A stretch of 64,000 bases of DNA from Nonlabens agnitus (GTDB lineage Bacteria > Bacteroidota > Bacteroidia > Flavobacteriales > Flavobacteriaceae), in the NCBI RefSeq assembly GCF_002994045.1, contig NZ_MQUC01000003.1, forward strand, positions 782,501 through 846,500, given 5' to 3'. Shown here in pieces: positions 51,008 through 60,695 of this stretch; position 1 is the first letter of the stretch; every line of letters begins with the position of its first letter. A program made the position numbers and the translations under genes. The notes under the pieces are model-generated. The model was not told where the DNA came from, did no database searches, and saw nothing but the letters and a program-made list of their open reading frames with translations.

Positions 51008-51336
51008 TTTCGATGTACTTTGTACACCTTATGGAAAATTCTGTAAGGAAAGATGTACTAATGAGGTACTAAATGTAGAACCATCATTGAACATACACAA
51101 CTTAAGTTGTGAACAATTATCTGTAAATCAGTTGTTTGTTCGTTTTAATAATCTTTTGATTCTTGTTGTTTCTCCCAATTACTTCCCGATACAGAATATA
51201 ACTTTCTATTATTCACAGTCCTTAAATAGGGTAGGGCAACAAATGGGAAACAATTAATAGTGTATCAAAAGAATATTTGGAACATATATTAACAAATAGG
51301 TCATCTTATTGATTTCACTGAAGATAAATACTACGC
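51008..51336. other. Integrase upstream region, probable element end
   Basis: Holds no supported gene. It contains a TGTAC/GTACA dyad near 51015-51027, a second GATGTAC word at about 51053, and a perfect palindrome CACAACTTAAGTTGTG at 51096-51111. It also holds a block ending ACTTCCCGATACAGAA (about 51184-51199) that could be an attachment core. No second copy of that core was found in the window, so the element boundary stays open. Confidence 0.4.
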
Positions 51337-51365
51337 ATAAAAAAACCGCTCCCTTGGGAACGGTT
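51337..51365 (-). terminator. Rho-independent terminator of the DUF6266 gene
   Basis: AACCG-C-TCCC pairs with GGGA-A-CGGTT (51344-51365, one mismatch). On the minus strand it runs into TTTTTTTAT. It stands 24 bases beyond the DUF6266 stop codon. Confidence 0.85.
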
Positions 51366-51389
51366 TCTTACATTTCTATTTAGATGCGT

Positions 51390-52031
51390 TTAAGCTGCCG
51401 TACCAGAGCCTAAATAGATGCTGTTTGATACAAGTCTACCATCTGCTGAAACAAATGCCATAAATAGCTCTACAATGTCTCCTGAGTATGTATTTGGTAA
51501 ACTGATTGTTTGAGTACCAACCGTTCTATCTGCACCAGATAAGTTGATAATGGAATCGTTTTTACTCGGGTTATAAACCACTAACATTGCCTTATCTGAA
51601 GTGAAAGCATTGCCTTCTCCAGAATTATCGTCCCAGCTAAATGTAACTTCACCTGGAAAAGTTAAGTCTGTGGTCGCATTGGAAACTCCTGCTAACAATC
51701 CTCTACTTAGAAGAGCACTATTGTAGTCAACCATAAAATTCGGAGCCACTCCTGTGATTGCATTATTTAGGATGTAGGACATCGCTGCATTGAACTCTGT
51801 TTGCCTGCTTGCAAAGTTTTTGTAACCAACTTTAATAAATGCTTTATTAGCTTGTAGAAAGGCTAATGTTACAGCAAATTTGGTTCTTTGGTTTACTTGC
51901 CCTTCCGTTCTTGGGTTGGCAACGCTTGTAGGCTTGATTCTGATGTAATCAATACCTTTCCAACTTCCGCCGACTACGTTTCCTACTTTACCAGATAGTC
52001 CGCCTAAGATTCCTTGTGAAATTTTTCCCAT
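51390..52031 (-). CDS. DUF6266 family protein
   Basis: A 213-residue protein beginning MGKISQGILGGLSGKVGNVV, the N-terminal signature of the DUF6266 family found in Bacteroidota. It continues through a conserved NPRTEGQVNQRTKF and ends in an Ig- or fibronectin-like beta domain (VTFSWDDNSGEGNAF; LVVYNPSKNDSI; VELFMAFVSADGRLVSNSIY). No signal peptide. The function of the family is unknown. The gene has a single strong terminator and a long upstream gap, so it is its own unit. It may be a chromosomal gene next to which the element inserted. Confidence 0.82.
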   Translation of the reverse strand: MGKISQGILGGLSGKVGNVVGGSWKGIDYIRIKPTSVANPRTEGQVNQRTKFAVTLAFLQANKAFIKVGYKNFASRQTEFNAAMSYILNNAITGVAPNFMVDYNSALLSRGLLAGVSNATTDLTFPGEVTFSWDDNSGEGNAFTSDKAMLVVYNPSKNDSIINLSGADRTVGTQTISLPNTYSGDIVELFMAFVSADGRLVSNSIYLGSGTAA

Positions 52032-52445
52032 CTTACTTTTGTTTAAAAATTAATATTCTCTTGGACTTGGTACGGACTTATCATTGCTTAAACAAACTCA
52101 AGAGCAATATTAAGGGTATTTGTCAATCGTTTTAACCAGCTGGTTTCTTTTGCTTTCGTTTGTTCTCTATTAGCACTTCAAAGCATTTAGATATATTTTT
52201 AAAAAGAAAAACAGAAAAAAGAAAACCTATGGGCAGATGGCTGGGGGAATGGCGACAAGGTTTTTGGGAAAATTATTGCTACACGCGAATCACACCAAAA
52301 CCATCACAAGCATAACCTGCAAAAATTTTTCTAAAACCCTTTAGGGCTTGACCTTTTCGGCATTATGCGTCGGGAGGGCTAGCCATCTAAATTTGTGATC
52401 TTTTTTTATTTTTTCTGAATGATTGTGAAATAAATACAAGCCAAT
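52032..52445. other. 414-bp non-coding region
   Basis: Divergent promoter region between the DUF6266 gene and the HTH gene at 52446. A minor dyad AACCCTTTAGGGCTT sits near 52336-52349, with a GC-rich patch after it (CGTCGGGAGGGCTAGCC). I see no coding frame. Confidence 0.4.
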
Positions 52446-53045
52446 ATGAATTACAAAATGCCAATAAAGCAAATTATTTTGTCTTTGCTATCGATTAAAG
52501 AGCAGTTGTATAAAAGGTTCAAAAATGATAGCAGATATAATAAACTACTCGAATACTTTATGTCAAAAGACTTTTATTATGATGATGAACTACCTGTACC
52601 ATCTATAAAGCTTATTAGTGAGGTTACTGGAATAAATACTTACCAAGTAAGAAAATTGATTGTTGAACTAAATGATCTTATCTATGGAGATGAAAATGAT
52701 GCTTTTTTAGAATTTTCAGAAATAGAAATTGAGTTTTCGGCTAGGAATTATGCTGGTTCTATGTTTTTAAGAATCAAGTCTCTAAGAGAGGTGCCGCAAG
52801 TAGGAGATGATATTACCCTACCTCTATTGAGAGGTAAATTAAATACTGATATGTTTTTTGTTGAGTCCAAGCATCATTATTTTGAAGGAAGTAAGCAAAT
52901 TATACATTGCTACCTGCAACCAGGTATCTATAATGAATACTGGCACATGAGAAAATCTGAGGCTGTCTTTAAAGAGGAAATTCCATTTAATAAGCGACTA
53001 GAAATGGATGATTATGGAATGAAGAAGGAATTAGGTTATTACTAA
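52446..53045 (+). CDS. Unknown protein with possible helix-turn-helix
   Basis: A 199-residue soluble protein. Residues about 40-80 (PVPSIKLISEVTGINTYQVR then KLIVELNDLIYGDENDAF) look like a winged-helix segment, in which SEVTGINTYQVRKLIVEL would be the recognition helix. The C-terminal beta-rich region (VPQVGDDITLPLLRGKLNTD; QIIHCYLQPGIYNEYWHMRK) is unfamiliar. It is the only plus-strand gene in the right half of the window and converges on the OGG-like gene. Function unknown; a regulator is a fair guess. Confidence 0.55.
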   Translation: MNYKMPIKQIILSLLSIKEQLYKRFKNDSRYNKLLEYFMSKDFYYDDELPVPSIKLISEVTGINTYQVRKLIVELNDLIYGDENDAFLEFSEIEIEFSARNYAGSMFLRIKSLREVPQVGDDITLPLLRGKLNTDMFFVESKHHYFEGSKQIIHCYLQPGIYNEYWHMRKSEAVFKEEIPFNKRLEMDDYGMKKELGYY

Positions 53046-53105
53046 AACTGGTAAAGCCCAGTGATTGTGGCCCATTAATAGTTTAAGGATCGAAAAGTTA
53101 TCTTT

Positions 53106-53741
53106 TTATTTAATCACCATTGTTCTTCCGAATAGAAATATGAACATTTCTATCTGGTCTGGTGTTGCGTTTAAGTCAATTGATAGTTGATCTATTATTT
53201 TTATGTAATCGGGATATCTTCTAACTGCATTAGTTGGTTTTACACCCATTAATGGCTCCAAGTCTTTAAATCTATTTAACTGAATCGTATTCATTATTTG
53301 CTGGTCAAGAATGATAGCCTTGTGACCGTTGACAGTAGTATTCATGAAGTGGGTAAACTTCGTTATACTTGATATAGCTAACCCAGAAATTTGATTCATG
53401 TCTGATTCTATTTTTTGCATCTCCAAATCAGCATTGCGATAGCTTTTTAGTTTATCTACTAAAATGGAAAAGTTAGGTTCTGATAGAAGTTTTAGTACGT
53501 TGTTGCCACGACCTCCGGTTGCAAAACCCCAAATCAATACTTTTACAATAAAGAGTTCAATGTTTTTATTGGTGTCATAGAGCTCCTTTCGAGTAATTGC
53601 TATGACTTCATTATTGTTGAAAACCTCTTTTACTAGAGGATTAATCGGAAAAAACCTTATCCAGTTCTTTCTTGATATGTTAGATGCTTGATATTCATAT
53701 GGAAATGAACAGATGAATTCTTGAAATGATTTTATTCTCAT
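53106..53741 (-). CDS. OGG-fold-like (HhH glycosylase-like) protein
   Basis: A 211-residue protein. The stretch ISGLAISSITKFTHFMNTTV then NGHKAIILDQQIMNTI resembles the helix-hairpin-helix region followed by Asp that is seen in small proteins of the 8-oxoguanine glycosylase (OGG) fold. The segment VLIWGFATGGRGNNVLKLLS lies upstream, as in that family. If correct, it binds DNA and may excise a damaged or modified base, and it could serve a defence role against modified phage DNA. The assignment is by eye and moderate. Located between an HTH gene and the structured non-coding block. Confidence 0.5.
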   Translation of the reverse strand: MRIKSFQEFICSFPYEYQASNISRKNWIRFFPINPLVKEVFNNNEVIAITRKELYDTNKNIELFIVKVLIWGFATGGRGNNVLKLLSEPNFSILVDKLKSYRNADLEMQKIESDMNQISGLAISSITKFTHFMNTTVNGHKAIILDQQIMNTIQLNRFKDLEPLMGVKPTNAVRRYPDYIKIIDQLSIDLNATPDQIEMFIFLFGRTMVIK

Positions 53742-54707
53742 GACCTAAATTTAGTCATAATGCCGTTAGGCAGGTAATCTAAAAGGCGCGAGCCGCCTGC
53801 GAGTTAGCGGAGGGTAATGTGAGTGATAGCATGCAGCCTTAGCGGAATGCTCTCACGTTCATTTCTTGACACGAGGGATGGCGCTGTTTTTTGTTCCGAG
53901 AGGGGAGGGCAAGTGCTGTGATAGAGAGAGGTAATTGAAAAAGGAGAGAGGTATGGATTTCAATTACCGAAAGATTGAGCGGCTCTTGCGAGCGGCTGAA
54001 ATAAGTAAGACACTGTGTGCAAAGATTTTTATTTTTAAAGGTTCAAAACTGTGATATTTTGAGTTCTAGTTATCAGCAGTATTCTACTGGCAGTGGGTTT
54101 CTTATTGCAGCATGGCCGGCACAAAAACTGTGACATCCTGAAGCCCGTAGCGGACGCAGGCTCGCAAAACATTCAGCAATGGTTGTACCCATAAAAAAGC
54201 ATAGCGCAGCGTTCCTTATTGGGTATGGGTGCAAGAGAATTGCGGATATCGAAGGAATGAAATGTGTGGAATAAATCAAGTAAGAACCGTCTTGCCGTCG
54301 CTGTGCGTAAGGCAGCGGTTCTTATGGTATATGCAAGAGCGGGTGAATTTGAAGCTGATGTTTACTAATGTACTAGAAAGTTCCAGGATCCTGAGTTTAT
54401 AGATAAAGCTCTTGCAGATATGATTTATGGAACAAAATGTAATGACTGAGATATACCATATTACCTGCCTTCCTGAATCATTCCTGCTATTACAGAAGTT
54501 ACTTAGTTGCAAAATTAAAGAGCGCAAAGGCAAAAGGTACTGGCTGTAATGCTGTAGCAGCTTATGACCATAAGGTGTGGTAGCGTTATAGCTAGTGCCG
54601 CGCGGAACGGCAGGCTCTTGTGAGTGAATGAGTGTTGCTTGCGGAACGAATCAACGAGTAAGTGCCTTGAGTGTGGGGTTATAAAGAATTAGATGTAATT
54701 TCACTTA
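53742..54707. other. 966-bp hairpin-rich, relatively GC-rich non-coding block
   Basis: No convincing gene in any frame, yet it is clearly richer in G+C than its neighbours. Visible structures: GGTAATTGAAA/TTTCAATTACC (53930-53940 and 53958-53968), TAAGAACCG/CGGTTCTTA with an inner TGCC/GGCA stem (54281-54324), and a TACCCATAA/TTATTGGGTA dyad near 54188-54227. Direct words also recur (AAAACTGTGA at about 54043 and 54124; GGCTCTTG-GAG at about 53981 and 54611). Structured RNA or a replication/transfer region are possibilities. Confidence 0.55.
54281..54324. other. Long hairpin inside the non-coding block
   Basis: A perfect 9-bp outer stem TAAGAACCG/CGGTTCTTA is extended by an inner TTGCC/GGCAG stem with loop GTCGCTGTGCGTAA. 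The best-formed single hairpin in the region. No T-run follows. Confidence 0.6.
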
Positions 54708-55610
54708 TCAAATAGCTTGTTTAATCAAACTCATTATGTATTCTAAATCGTCTGTATTTTTGATTACTAATTCATAATCTCCATTACCCCAATGACCAAC
54801 ATTAGAAACATCACGCATCAAGTTTTTTGGGTCATCGAGTTCACCACTTTTTAAGTTTATCCATAGTTTTATACCGCTTTTTTGAATTAATATATCGCAA
54901 ATAATACGATTACCTTTAAATGCAATTCTTTTCTTTCGTGGTATAATTTCTATGTCTTCGTTAAAGTTAAGAATAGAATCTTTTAATGTTTCATACAACT
55001 CTACAGCATTATCGGACTTATTTAATGTATGGTCTTCTTCTGAGTAAACTTTAATTTCTTTAGTAATATTAGCTAACTGCGCATTACTCGATGTAATAGG
55101 TTTAATACTTACTGCAGATTTACTTTTCTTTATTTGATTTACGCTGATTAAATTATTTTCATATCGCTTTACTTCCCACAACTCAATAGCAATATCTTTA
55201 AAGTTTGTTGCTGTCTTTTGATTTTCGGTAAAACCTGTTGAAACAAAAACAACCCTTGTTTGACTCCAATCAACATCAGTACGTTTTAAATTTTGCTTTA
55301 AAGTCTCATTATACTCTAGAATAAAGTCTGCTTTATTTTCGAGCATTAAACTCAAATAGGTAAAGCCTTGATCAACTACACTAATATTCTTAGCCCTTTT
55401 GTATTCAATTATTACAAAAGCACTTGAATGACTATCAAAAGCTAGAGTATCGATACGTCTATTCTTGATTGTAAGCTCAGACTTAATAAGTGACAAGCCC
55501 ATTATTTTTTCGAGGTCATTCTCAAATACTGTTTGAATTTCACGTTCAAGTGTAAATGGTTTTATATTAATTTTGGATAATCTATCACCTTTATAATCAT
55601 ATATTATCAT
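54708..55610 (-). CDS. DUF5655-type protein with PD-(D/E)XK-like N-terminal domain
   Basis: A 300-residue protein. The N-terminal half has the nuclease-like core: Asp in NRRIDTLAFD, then Glu-x-Lys in FVIIEYKRAKN, with VVDQGFTYLSLMLENKADF after it. This matches the layout of endonuclease NucS- or RmuC-like PD-(D/E)XK domains. The C-terminal half (DNAVELYETLKDSILNFNED; NRIICDILIQKSGIKLWINL; DPKNLMRDVSNVGHWGNGDY) matches DUF5655, thought to bind nucleic acid. It lies 14 bases after the type III restriction gene in the same direction, so it probably belongs to that operon. Confidence 0.78.
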   Translation of the reverse strand: MIIYDYKGDRLSKINIKPFTLEREIQTVFENDLEKIMGLSLIKSELTIKNRRIDTLAFDSHSSAFVIIEYKRAKNISVVDQGFTYLSLMLENKADFILEYNETLKQNLKRTDVDWSQTRVVFVSTGFTENQKTATNFKDIAIELWEVKRYENNLISVNQIKKSKSAVSIKPITSSNAQLANITKEIKVYSEEDHTLNKSDNAVELYETLKDSILNFNEDIEIIPRKKRIAFKGNRIICDILIQKSGIKLWINLKSGELDDPKNLMRDVSNVGHWGNGDYELVIKNTDDLEYIMSLIKQAI

Positions 55611-55624
55611 AATATATCCTTTAT

Positions 55625-58225
55625 TTAATCAATGATTGCTTGAATTTCACCGTCAAATTCATTCTTTTTTAATTGCTCATTATAGAAAGGCATGCCGATG
55701 AGCTTGAATTCTTTATTCTCGAATACGGTATCCAACTTATGTTCTTGCTCGATTTGTTTAAGGAAATCTTCTTTCCATTTATCACCGGCTATATGTTGTT
55801 GACCTTTTGGCTCTACAAATAATTGATAGATAATTGGTTTACTCTTTTTGCTTTCCTTAAGAAATAGTACAAAATCCGGTTCAAATGGTCTCCCGTCATC
55901 AAAAGAGTATAACTTGAAATGCTTCTCATTTCTCAGTAAATAGATATCGCTGTATCTAGCTTTAAGGCTGTCATAGGTTTGTTCTATATACTTAACTAAA
56001 TACTTTTCTTGGTCAGTACCATAATTTTCATTGAAAGCATACCAATCAACTGTAGATAGATCTAATTGTAAAGCACTATTTGTTGTTCTCGATTGAGGGA
56101 TACCATACTCTGCATTTCCTTCACCTACTGTAATATTTAGGGTCTTATCTTTAAAAGTATATTCTATTCCTTGTGGTGTGAACGATTTAGTACCCTTATA
56201 CTCAACTGAACCCGCTTGTATTTCTTTTGCTATCTCATCTAACGCTTTTACACTTGCTTCCAACTTCATTTCAGCTGTTGGATTATTCACTTGTTCTTCT
56301 GTACCTGTAAAAAGAATTTTTACAGGATTGAGGTATTTATCACTTGTGATGAATTCACTTGCGGAAGTTAAATGAGGGAAGTAATGTTGTAAATTATTGA
56401 AGCGGTAAAACCTTAACTTGTTAAGGGCTTTACGTTTTATAGACATTGAAAAATCTTTAAAATGGTGAACCTTTGGCTTACCGTTGGGAATTACAGCGGT
56501 CGTATTTTCAAAAGCTGTTGAAACGGTAGTGAAGCCTGTTGTTAATTTTACCTTTCGTTCCTTTTCTCTAGTATCCTTGTTTAATTCCTCAATATCTTTC
56601 CTGTCATTTGCTACTTGCTTATTGACATAGAGTATTCCTTTTTTATAGAAGTCTGAATTTTTGAAATCCTCTTTAACAAACAAAGGAAGTTCTCTTGTTC
56701 TGCTGTCCTTAATACCTATCTGCTCTAATGCTTTGTTAAGTTCAGATATATACTTTGGATTATATGCAGAATGATAATAAAGCTCTTCACAAACTCTTAC
56801 TGGATTGGTTAAATCATCATCATATTTTCTTTGATACAATTCTTGTTCGTCTGAAAGTTTGAATGGGCAATATCTTGCACCTCTACCGATAAGCTGAGCT
56901 TCAGACATTGTTGTTTTACCAACTTTACCGCTCTTATGGTCAGCATCTCGAGTATTGTATAATCGCACAATATCAAAAAGATTAAGAACGTCCCATCCTT
57001 CATTCAATTTATCAACTGCAAATACTGCTCTATATTCATTATTTATATCTTCAAGACTGTTAACTATTAATTGCTTTTCTTCACTATCAGACTTGCTATC
57101 AACTACGATACATTTATTCCCGCTAAAGTCTTCTTTCAACTCTGCGATAAGATTTGGTATTGTAATGTCATTTGCATTGAAGTAAGTAAATGCTTCTTCA
57201 ATAACATTACCTTTATTTGAGTTTTGGATGGCTTGAATATCGCTTGGCTTCAATTTCTCTACCGAGCTTACAAACTCTGCAAAGAATGATTGACTTTCTG
57301 CAATGGTTTTAGACTTGAATAGAATTACTGGCGTTGTAGACAAAGAATTATTTTCAAAAATTTTATACCTGTACTGACTAAGTATGATGGCTTGTAGTGC
57401 TCTTTGGAACTGGTCTAATTCGGCTTGTAATACTTTAACCTCTTTTGAGTACTTGTCTTTTCTAAACTGTTTCAATGGATAATCAAATATCAGTTTGTCC
57501 TGGTATTTTTCATTGATTAGTGGGTTCTGTAAATCAGCTGTTGCGGTAAACTCTAATAGGTAATTATCAATGTTAGCATTAAAGATTTTAGTTACTGTAC
57601 TTTCCCAACTTATCATATCTTCTTTTTCAGATTTATTGAGCTTTCCTTTTTTAGTCTCTGCATTGATATGGTGGGCTTCATCTGATATTAAAACTATCTT
57701 CTTATCTTCAAAATCTTCATAAGTAATACTGTTCTCTCTTGGCGTATTTAATCTTGTATGTAAGCCTTGAATAGTGCTGAATACTATATTAATATCATCA
57801 TCATTTACCGCTTGAAAATTGTCTGCTTCTTTGATTTGAATTTGTTGGTCTGCAATAGAGATACTCTGATTGAATAGATACTTTGAGGATAAGCTATTGA
57901 GGAAATTGTCTTTGGTTTTTTCAATAATGGTAGAACTATTGACAAAGAAAATATAATTGCGATAGCCTAATTGGTAGAGGTGCAGAATGCATCCTGCCAT
58001 AATTAGGGTTTTACCGCTACCTGTTGCCATATGAAATAATAATTGTGTAGGCTTTATTCTTTGCTGATAATCAGAACTAACGTACTTAAACCTTGCAAAT
58101 GCTTCTGACTGGTATGGACGTAAGGCAAAAGCTGGGTTAAGATTGGTATGTATATAAGAAGGCACTTCAATAGGAATAAAATTCATATTGATACCTGCTG
58201 TTAGTTGTCGTTCAAGTGTTTGCAT
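55625..58225 (-). CDS. Type III restriction enzyme, Res subunit
   Basis: An 866-residue helicase-nuclease. The SF2 helicase motifs are ATGSGKT at 67-73, DEAHH at about 183-187, and motif VI-like QLIGRGARYCPF. The C-terminal nuclease of the family lies at about 790-840 (RPFEPDFVLFLKESKKSKPI then YQLFVEPKGQ, which supplies the D and E-x-K residues). It translocates or switches along DNA and cuts when two unmethylated sites are opposed, together with the Mod subunit at 58781. Its ATG shares one base with the stop of the preceding nuclease-like gene. Full length for the family. Confidence 0.92.
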   Translation of the reverse strand: MQTLERQLTAGINMNFIPIEVPSYIHTNLNPAFALRPYQSEAFARFKYVSSDYQQRIKPTQLLFHMATGSGKTLIMAGCILHLYQLGYRNYIFFVNSSTIIEKTKDNFLNSLSSKYLFNQSISIADQQIQIKEADNFQAVNDDDINIVFSTIQGLHTRLNTPRENSITYEDFEDKKIVLISDEAHHINAETKKGKLNKSEKEDMISWESTVTKIFNANIDNYLLEFTATADLQNPLINEKYQDKLIFDYPLKQFRKDKYSKEVKVLQAELDQFQRALQAIILSQYRYKIFENNSLSTTPVILFKSKTIAESQSFFAEFVSSVEKLKPSDIQAIQNSNKGNVIEEAFTYFNANDITIPNLIAELKEDFSGNKCIVVDSKSDSEEKQLIVNSLEDINNEYRAVFAVDKLNEGWDVLNLFDIVRLYNTRDADHKSGKVGKTTMSEAQLIGRGARYCPFKLSDEQELYQRKYDDDLTNPVRVCEELYYHSAYNPKYISELNKALEQIGIKDSRTRELPLFVKEDFKNSDFYKKGILYVNKQVANDRKDIEELNKDTREKERKVKLTTGFTTVSTAFENTTAVIPNGKPKVHHFKDFSMSIKRKALNKLRFYRFNNLQHYFPHLTSASEFITSDKYLNPVKILFTGTEEQVNNPTAEMKLEASVKALDEIAKEIQAGSVEYKGTKSFTPQGIEYTFKDKTLNITVGEGNAEYGIPQSRTTNSALQLDLSTVDWYAFNENYGTDQEKYLVKYIEQTYDSLKARYSDIYLLRNEKHFKLYSFDDGRPFEPDFVLFLKESKKSKPIIYQLFVEPKGQQHIAGDKWKEDFLKQIEQEHKLDTVFENKEFKLIGMPFYNEQLKKNEFDGEIQAIID

Positions 58226-58776
58226 CAGTTTTTTAGCGTTTGAATAAGTGCATCAAAATCTTTGTTCATTGCTCCCCATTTGAACTCGTGATTCGGTGTC
58301 ATATATTTATATCCTGCAAAAGAATTATGGGTAACAACGGTATATTTTGCTATTTGACTTCCTTTAATCCACCCGTAAAATCCTATAACTTCATTATTAA
58401 AATCAATCCATCCAACAACCACAAAGTCTTTTGAAGAAGGGTTTTGCTCTTCAGGATAGCCATAAGTCCAATTGTCATTAGGTGGCCGTTGAGTAGTTTT
58501 CTTAGCAACTTTTACGTCTATTTTTTTTTCGTTTATTAAAAAGTCATATTCATCAGAATTAGTCTTTGTAAAATCAGAAGTATCCAATGAATATGATACA
58601 TTATTTTGTTTTAAAAATTCTTCAAAAGCCAATTCACCTAAACAACCTAAAAGAGCTTTATCTATTCGTTGATTTAAGGATAAACCAAATCTTGAATACA
58701 GCCCATTGTCAACCATTTTTTTAGCCTGTTGATATGCTCGTTCTTTGAGTTCCTTAAAATTTGTATCTATTATCAT
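58225..58776 (-). CDS. Small PD-(D/E)XK-like protein between Mod and Res
   Basis: A 183-residue protein with a nuclease-like centre: Glu in GCLGELAFEEFLKQN, Asp in DEYDFLINEK, and DVKVAKK as the D-x-K strand. The C-terminus is beta-rich (VVVGWIDFNNEVIGFYGWIK). Start at the ATG at 58776; a longer open frame exists but overlaps the mod gene by 80 bases. Such an extra protein is not part of a classical type III system, which has just Mod and Res. It is tightly placed between them (4-base gap to mod, 1-base overlap with res), so it probably acts with them. Confidence 0.65.
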   Translation of the reverse strand: MIIDTNFKELKERAYQQAKKMVDNGLYSRFGLSLNQRIDKALLGCLGELAFEEFLKQNNVSYSLDTSDFTKTNSDEYDFLINEKKIDVKVAKKTTQRPPNDNWTYGYPEEQNPSSKDFVVVGWIDFNNEVIGFYGWIKGSQIAKYTVVTHNSFAGYKYMTPNHEFKWGAMNKDFDALIQTLKN

Positions 58777-58780
58777 ATTA

Positions 58781-60691
58781 TTAGATTGTAGAAAAAAATG
58801 TATTGTTAAGCAATTTGTCTGTTTCAGATATATCGAAGGTGCTATCTTCCTGGTCAGCATAGTTCACATACATATAATTCTTATCTATTAAACTTATTGC
58901 GGTTGATTTTAGCTCATCTATACTGTATGAACTTATTTCTTCAATACTATTCGATAAAAGATTGCTTTCAATATTGTGTTTTATATAGTAGTTATCTGAG
59001 ATACAATTGATAATTTTCAGAATAGCATTACTGTCTGAGGCATTAATAATTTTATCAATGACTTTTTGAGTATACTCTGCTAATTCAGCATATATGAAAG
59101 AGCCACCTCCTTTCCATTCGAGCTTCTCAGATATTCCAGTCTGTTCTCCATCAATAACTTTTTTAAGTCTTTCAACACTTACAGTTTCGATATAGTCCAT
59201 TTGTTCAATACCAATATAATTGAAACCCATTTTATGGGCTACGGCACAAGTAGTTCCACTACCTAAATGGAAGTCAAGGATATAATCATCTTTAGTTAGT
59301 TTGTTAGAAACCATATTGATTAGATATTCTATCAAGCTTTCCGATTTAGGATATGTAAAAACACTTTTTCCAAAAAGTTTAGTCAACTGTTTACCTGCAT
59401 TTTCAGTTGTATGCACTCCCATTGAACTATCTATGTAGTTAATTGGTACTTCTGGCTCGTATTCTATTTTCATATAGGAAGGTGATAAAGATTTTGTGCG
59501 GATTGAAATTTTTGTACCTCTATCAATTTCTTCATCAAGTTTAGTTTGTCCCCATTTGAAGTTGCTTTTTAATATTATTGGTTTTATGAAAAAACCATCT
59601 TTAACTTCAGTATCTTCTAATAGTTCAACTGAATACTTATCAGTGCCGTATTTACCTTTCGTATATTTACCATTCGCTAAACCTGTATCTACAATGCTTG
59701 GTGGAAATGTTAATATTCCAACCTTGTTTACCTTATTTAATAAGCCATTACTACTTTTAGATTCACTGGTAAAGCCCTTATATTTTACATTATCCTTATT
59801 TTTTTCATAACACAAAATATACTCTAATACTTTTTTGCTTTTTTTAGGTAGGTTTGAAGGTGTGTCTGATTTTTTCCAAGAGAACATTTCAATAAAATTT
59901 TCTTTTCCAAACACTTCATCCATTAATACTTTCAGATAAGCAAATTCATTGTCATCACAACTTATAAATATTACACCATTTGAACAGAGTAATTCTCTTG
60001 CAACTTCAACTCTATTTTTCATAAAAGTTAACCAAGCTGAATGATTGAAGCTGTCATTGTAATTAAAGCCATCATTACCTGTGTTGTACGGTGGGTCTAT
60101 GTAAATCAGTTTTATCCTGGACTTGAATGTTTTTTTGATTGTATGTAAAGCAAGTAGATTGTTCCCTTTTATTATGTAATTTTCGTTATTACCTGCTTTG
60201 AATTTGGTCTCTATTCCTTTGGCTGTATATTTTTTCCAATTACACAATGCTTTTGGCTCAAAAAGTCTATCTATTTCATCTGGTGCAAGAGTTTCATTCC
60301 AAAATATTTCTTGTCGCTTTTGATCCTCTTTAGTTTGACCACCTTCAAGGACGCAGTCCTTGTAAGGGAAATCTAAAACTACTTCATTGGCTTCTGTTAG
60401 GTATTCTCCATTAGCGGTTAGCCCGATCCTGTTTTTGAATGCGGTGAAGCTATCCGGAAGAAACTGCTTGTTAGATACAAACTTTTGAAACTTAGTTTTA
60501 TCAAATACTGTAATATCATCTATTTCAGTAAAGAAATGTTTTCTTGCCTTATCATCTTTGAGTAAAAGCTTTAGTAACTTTGGGTCAAGTTTTAAACCAG
60601 CTTCTACTACAGAGTTTTTAAATAAAACGCCATCCTTACAAAAGGTTTCATTTTCTGACAGTACAGATTTTATATGTTCGAATAAATTCAT
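58781..60691 (-). CDS. Type III DNA methyltransferase, Mod subunit
   Basis: A 636-residue N6-adenine methyltransferase of the beta class, in which the catalytic motif precedes the AdoMet motif. DPPYNTG is at about 197-204 in KLIYIDPPYNTGNDGFNYND, and the AdoMet-binding FHLGSGTT is at about 472. The target-recognition region lies between them (about 280-440). It recognises an asymmetric site, methylates one strand and is needed for restriction by Res. The N-terminus (about 1-130) is helical. Length and order fit EcoP15I-type Mod proteins. Confidence 0.93.
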   Translation of the reverse strand: MNLFEHIKSVLSENETFCKDGVLFKNSVVEAGLKLDPKLLKLLLKDDKARKHFFTEIDDITVFDKTKFQKFVSNKQFLPDSFTAFKNRIGLTANGEYLTEANEVVLDFPYKDCVLEGGQTKEDQKRQEIFWNETLAPDEIDRLFEPKALCNWKKYTAKGIETKFKAGNNENYIIKGNNLLALHTIKKTFKSRIKLIYIDPPYNTGNDGFNYNDSFNHSAWLTFMKNRVEVARELLCSNGVIFISCDDNEFAYLKVLMDEVFGKENFIEMFSWKKSDTPSNLPKKSKKVLEYILCYEKNKDNVKYKGFTSESKSSNGLLNKVNKVGILTFPPSIVDTGLANGKYTKGKYGTDKYSVELLEDTEVKDGFFIKPIILKSNFKWGQTKLDEEIDRGTKISIRTKSLSPSYMKIEYEPEVPINYIDSSMGVHTTENAGKQLTKLFGKSVFTYPKSESLIEYLINMVSNKLTKDDYILDFHLGSGTTCAVAHKMGFNYIGIEQMDYIETVSVERLKKVIDGEQTGISEKLEWKGGGSFIYAELAEYTQKVIDKIINASDSNAILKIINCISDNYYIKHNIESNLLSNSIEEISSYSIDELKSTAISLIDKNYMYVNYADQEDSTFDISETDKLLNNTFFSTI

Positions 60692-60695
60692 TTAT

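Noticed and set aside
51179..51200. ACTTCCCGATACAGAA as a proven attachment core
   Set aside because: No second copy was found in the window, so the border cannot be claimed.
54073..54533. Two minus-strand frames of 68 and 85 codons in the structured block
   Set aside because: Composition is irregular, they cross strong hairpins, and neither shows a recognisable motif or good start context.
53742..54707. Retron-type non-coding RNA
   Set aside because: No reverse transcriptase gene lies nearby; hairpins alone do not support it.
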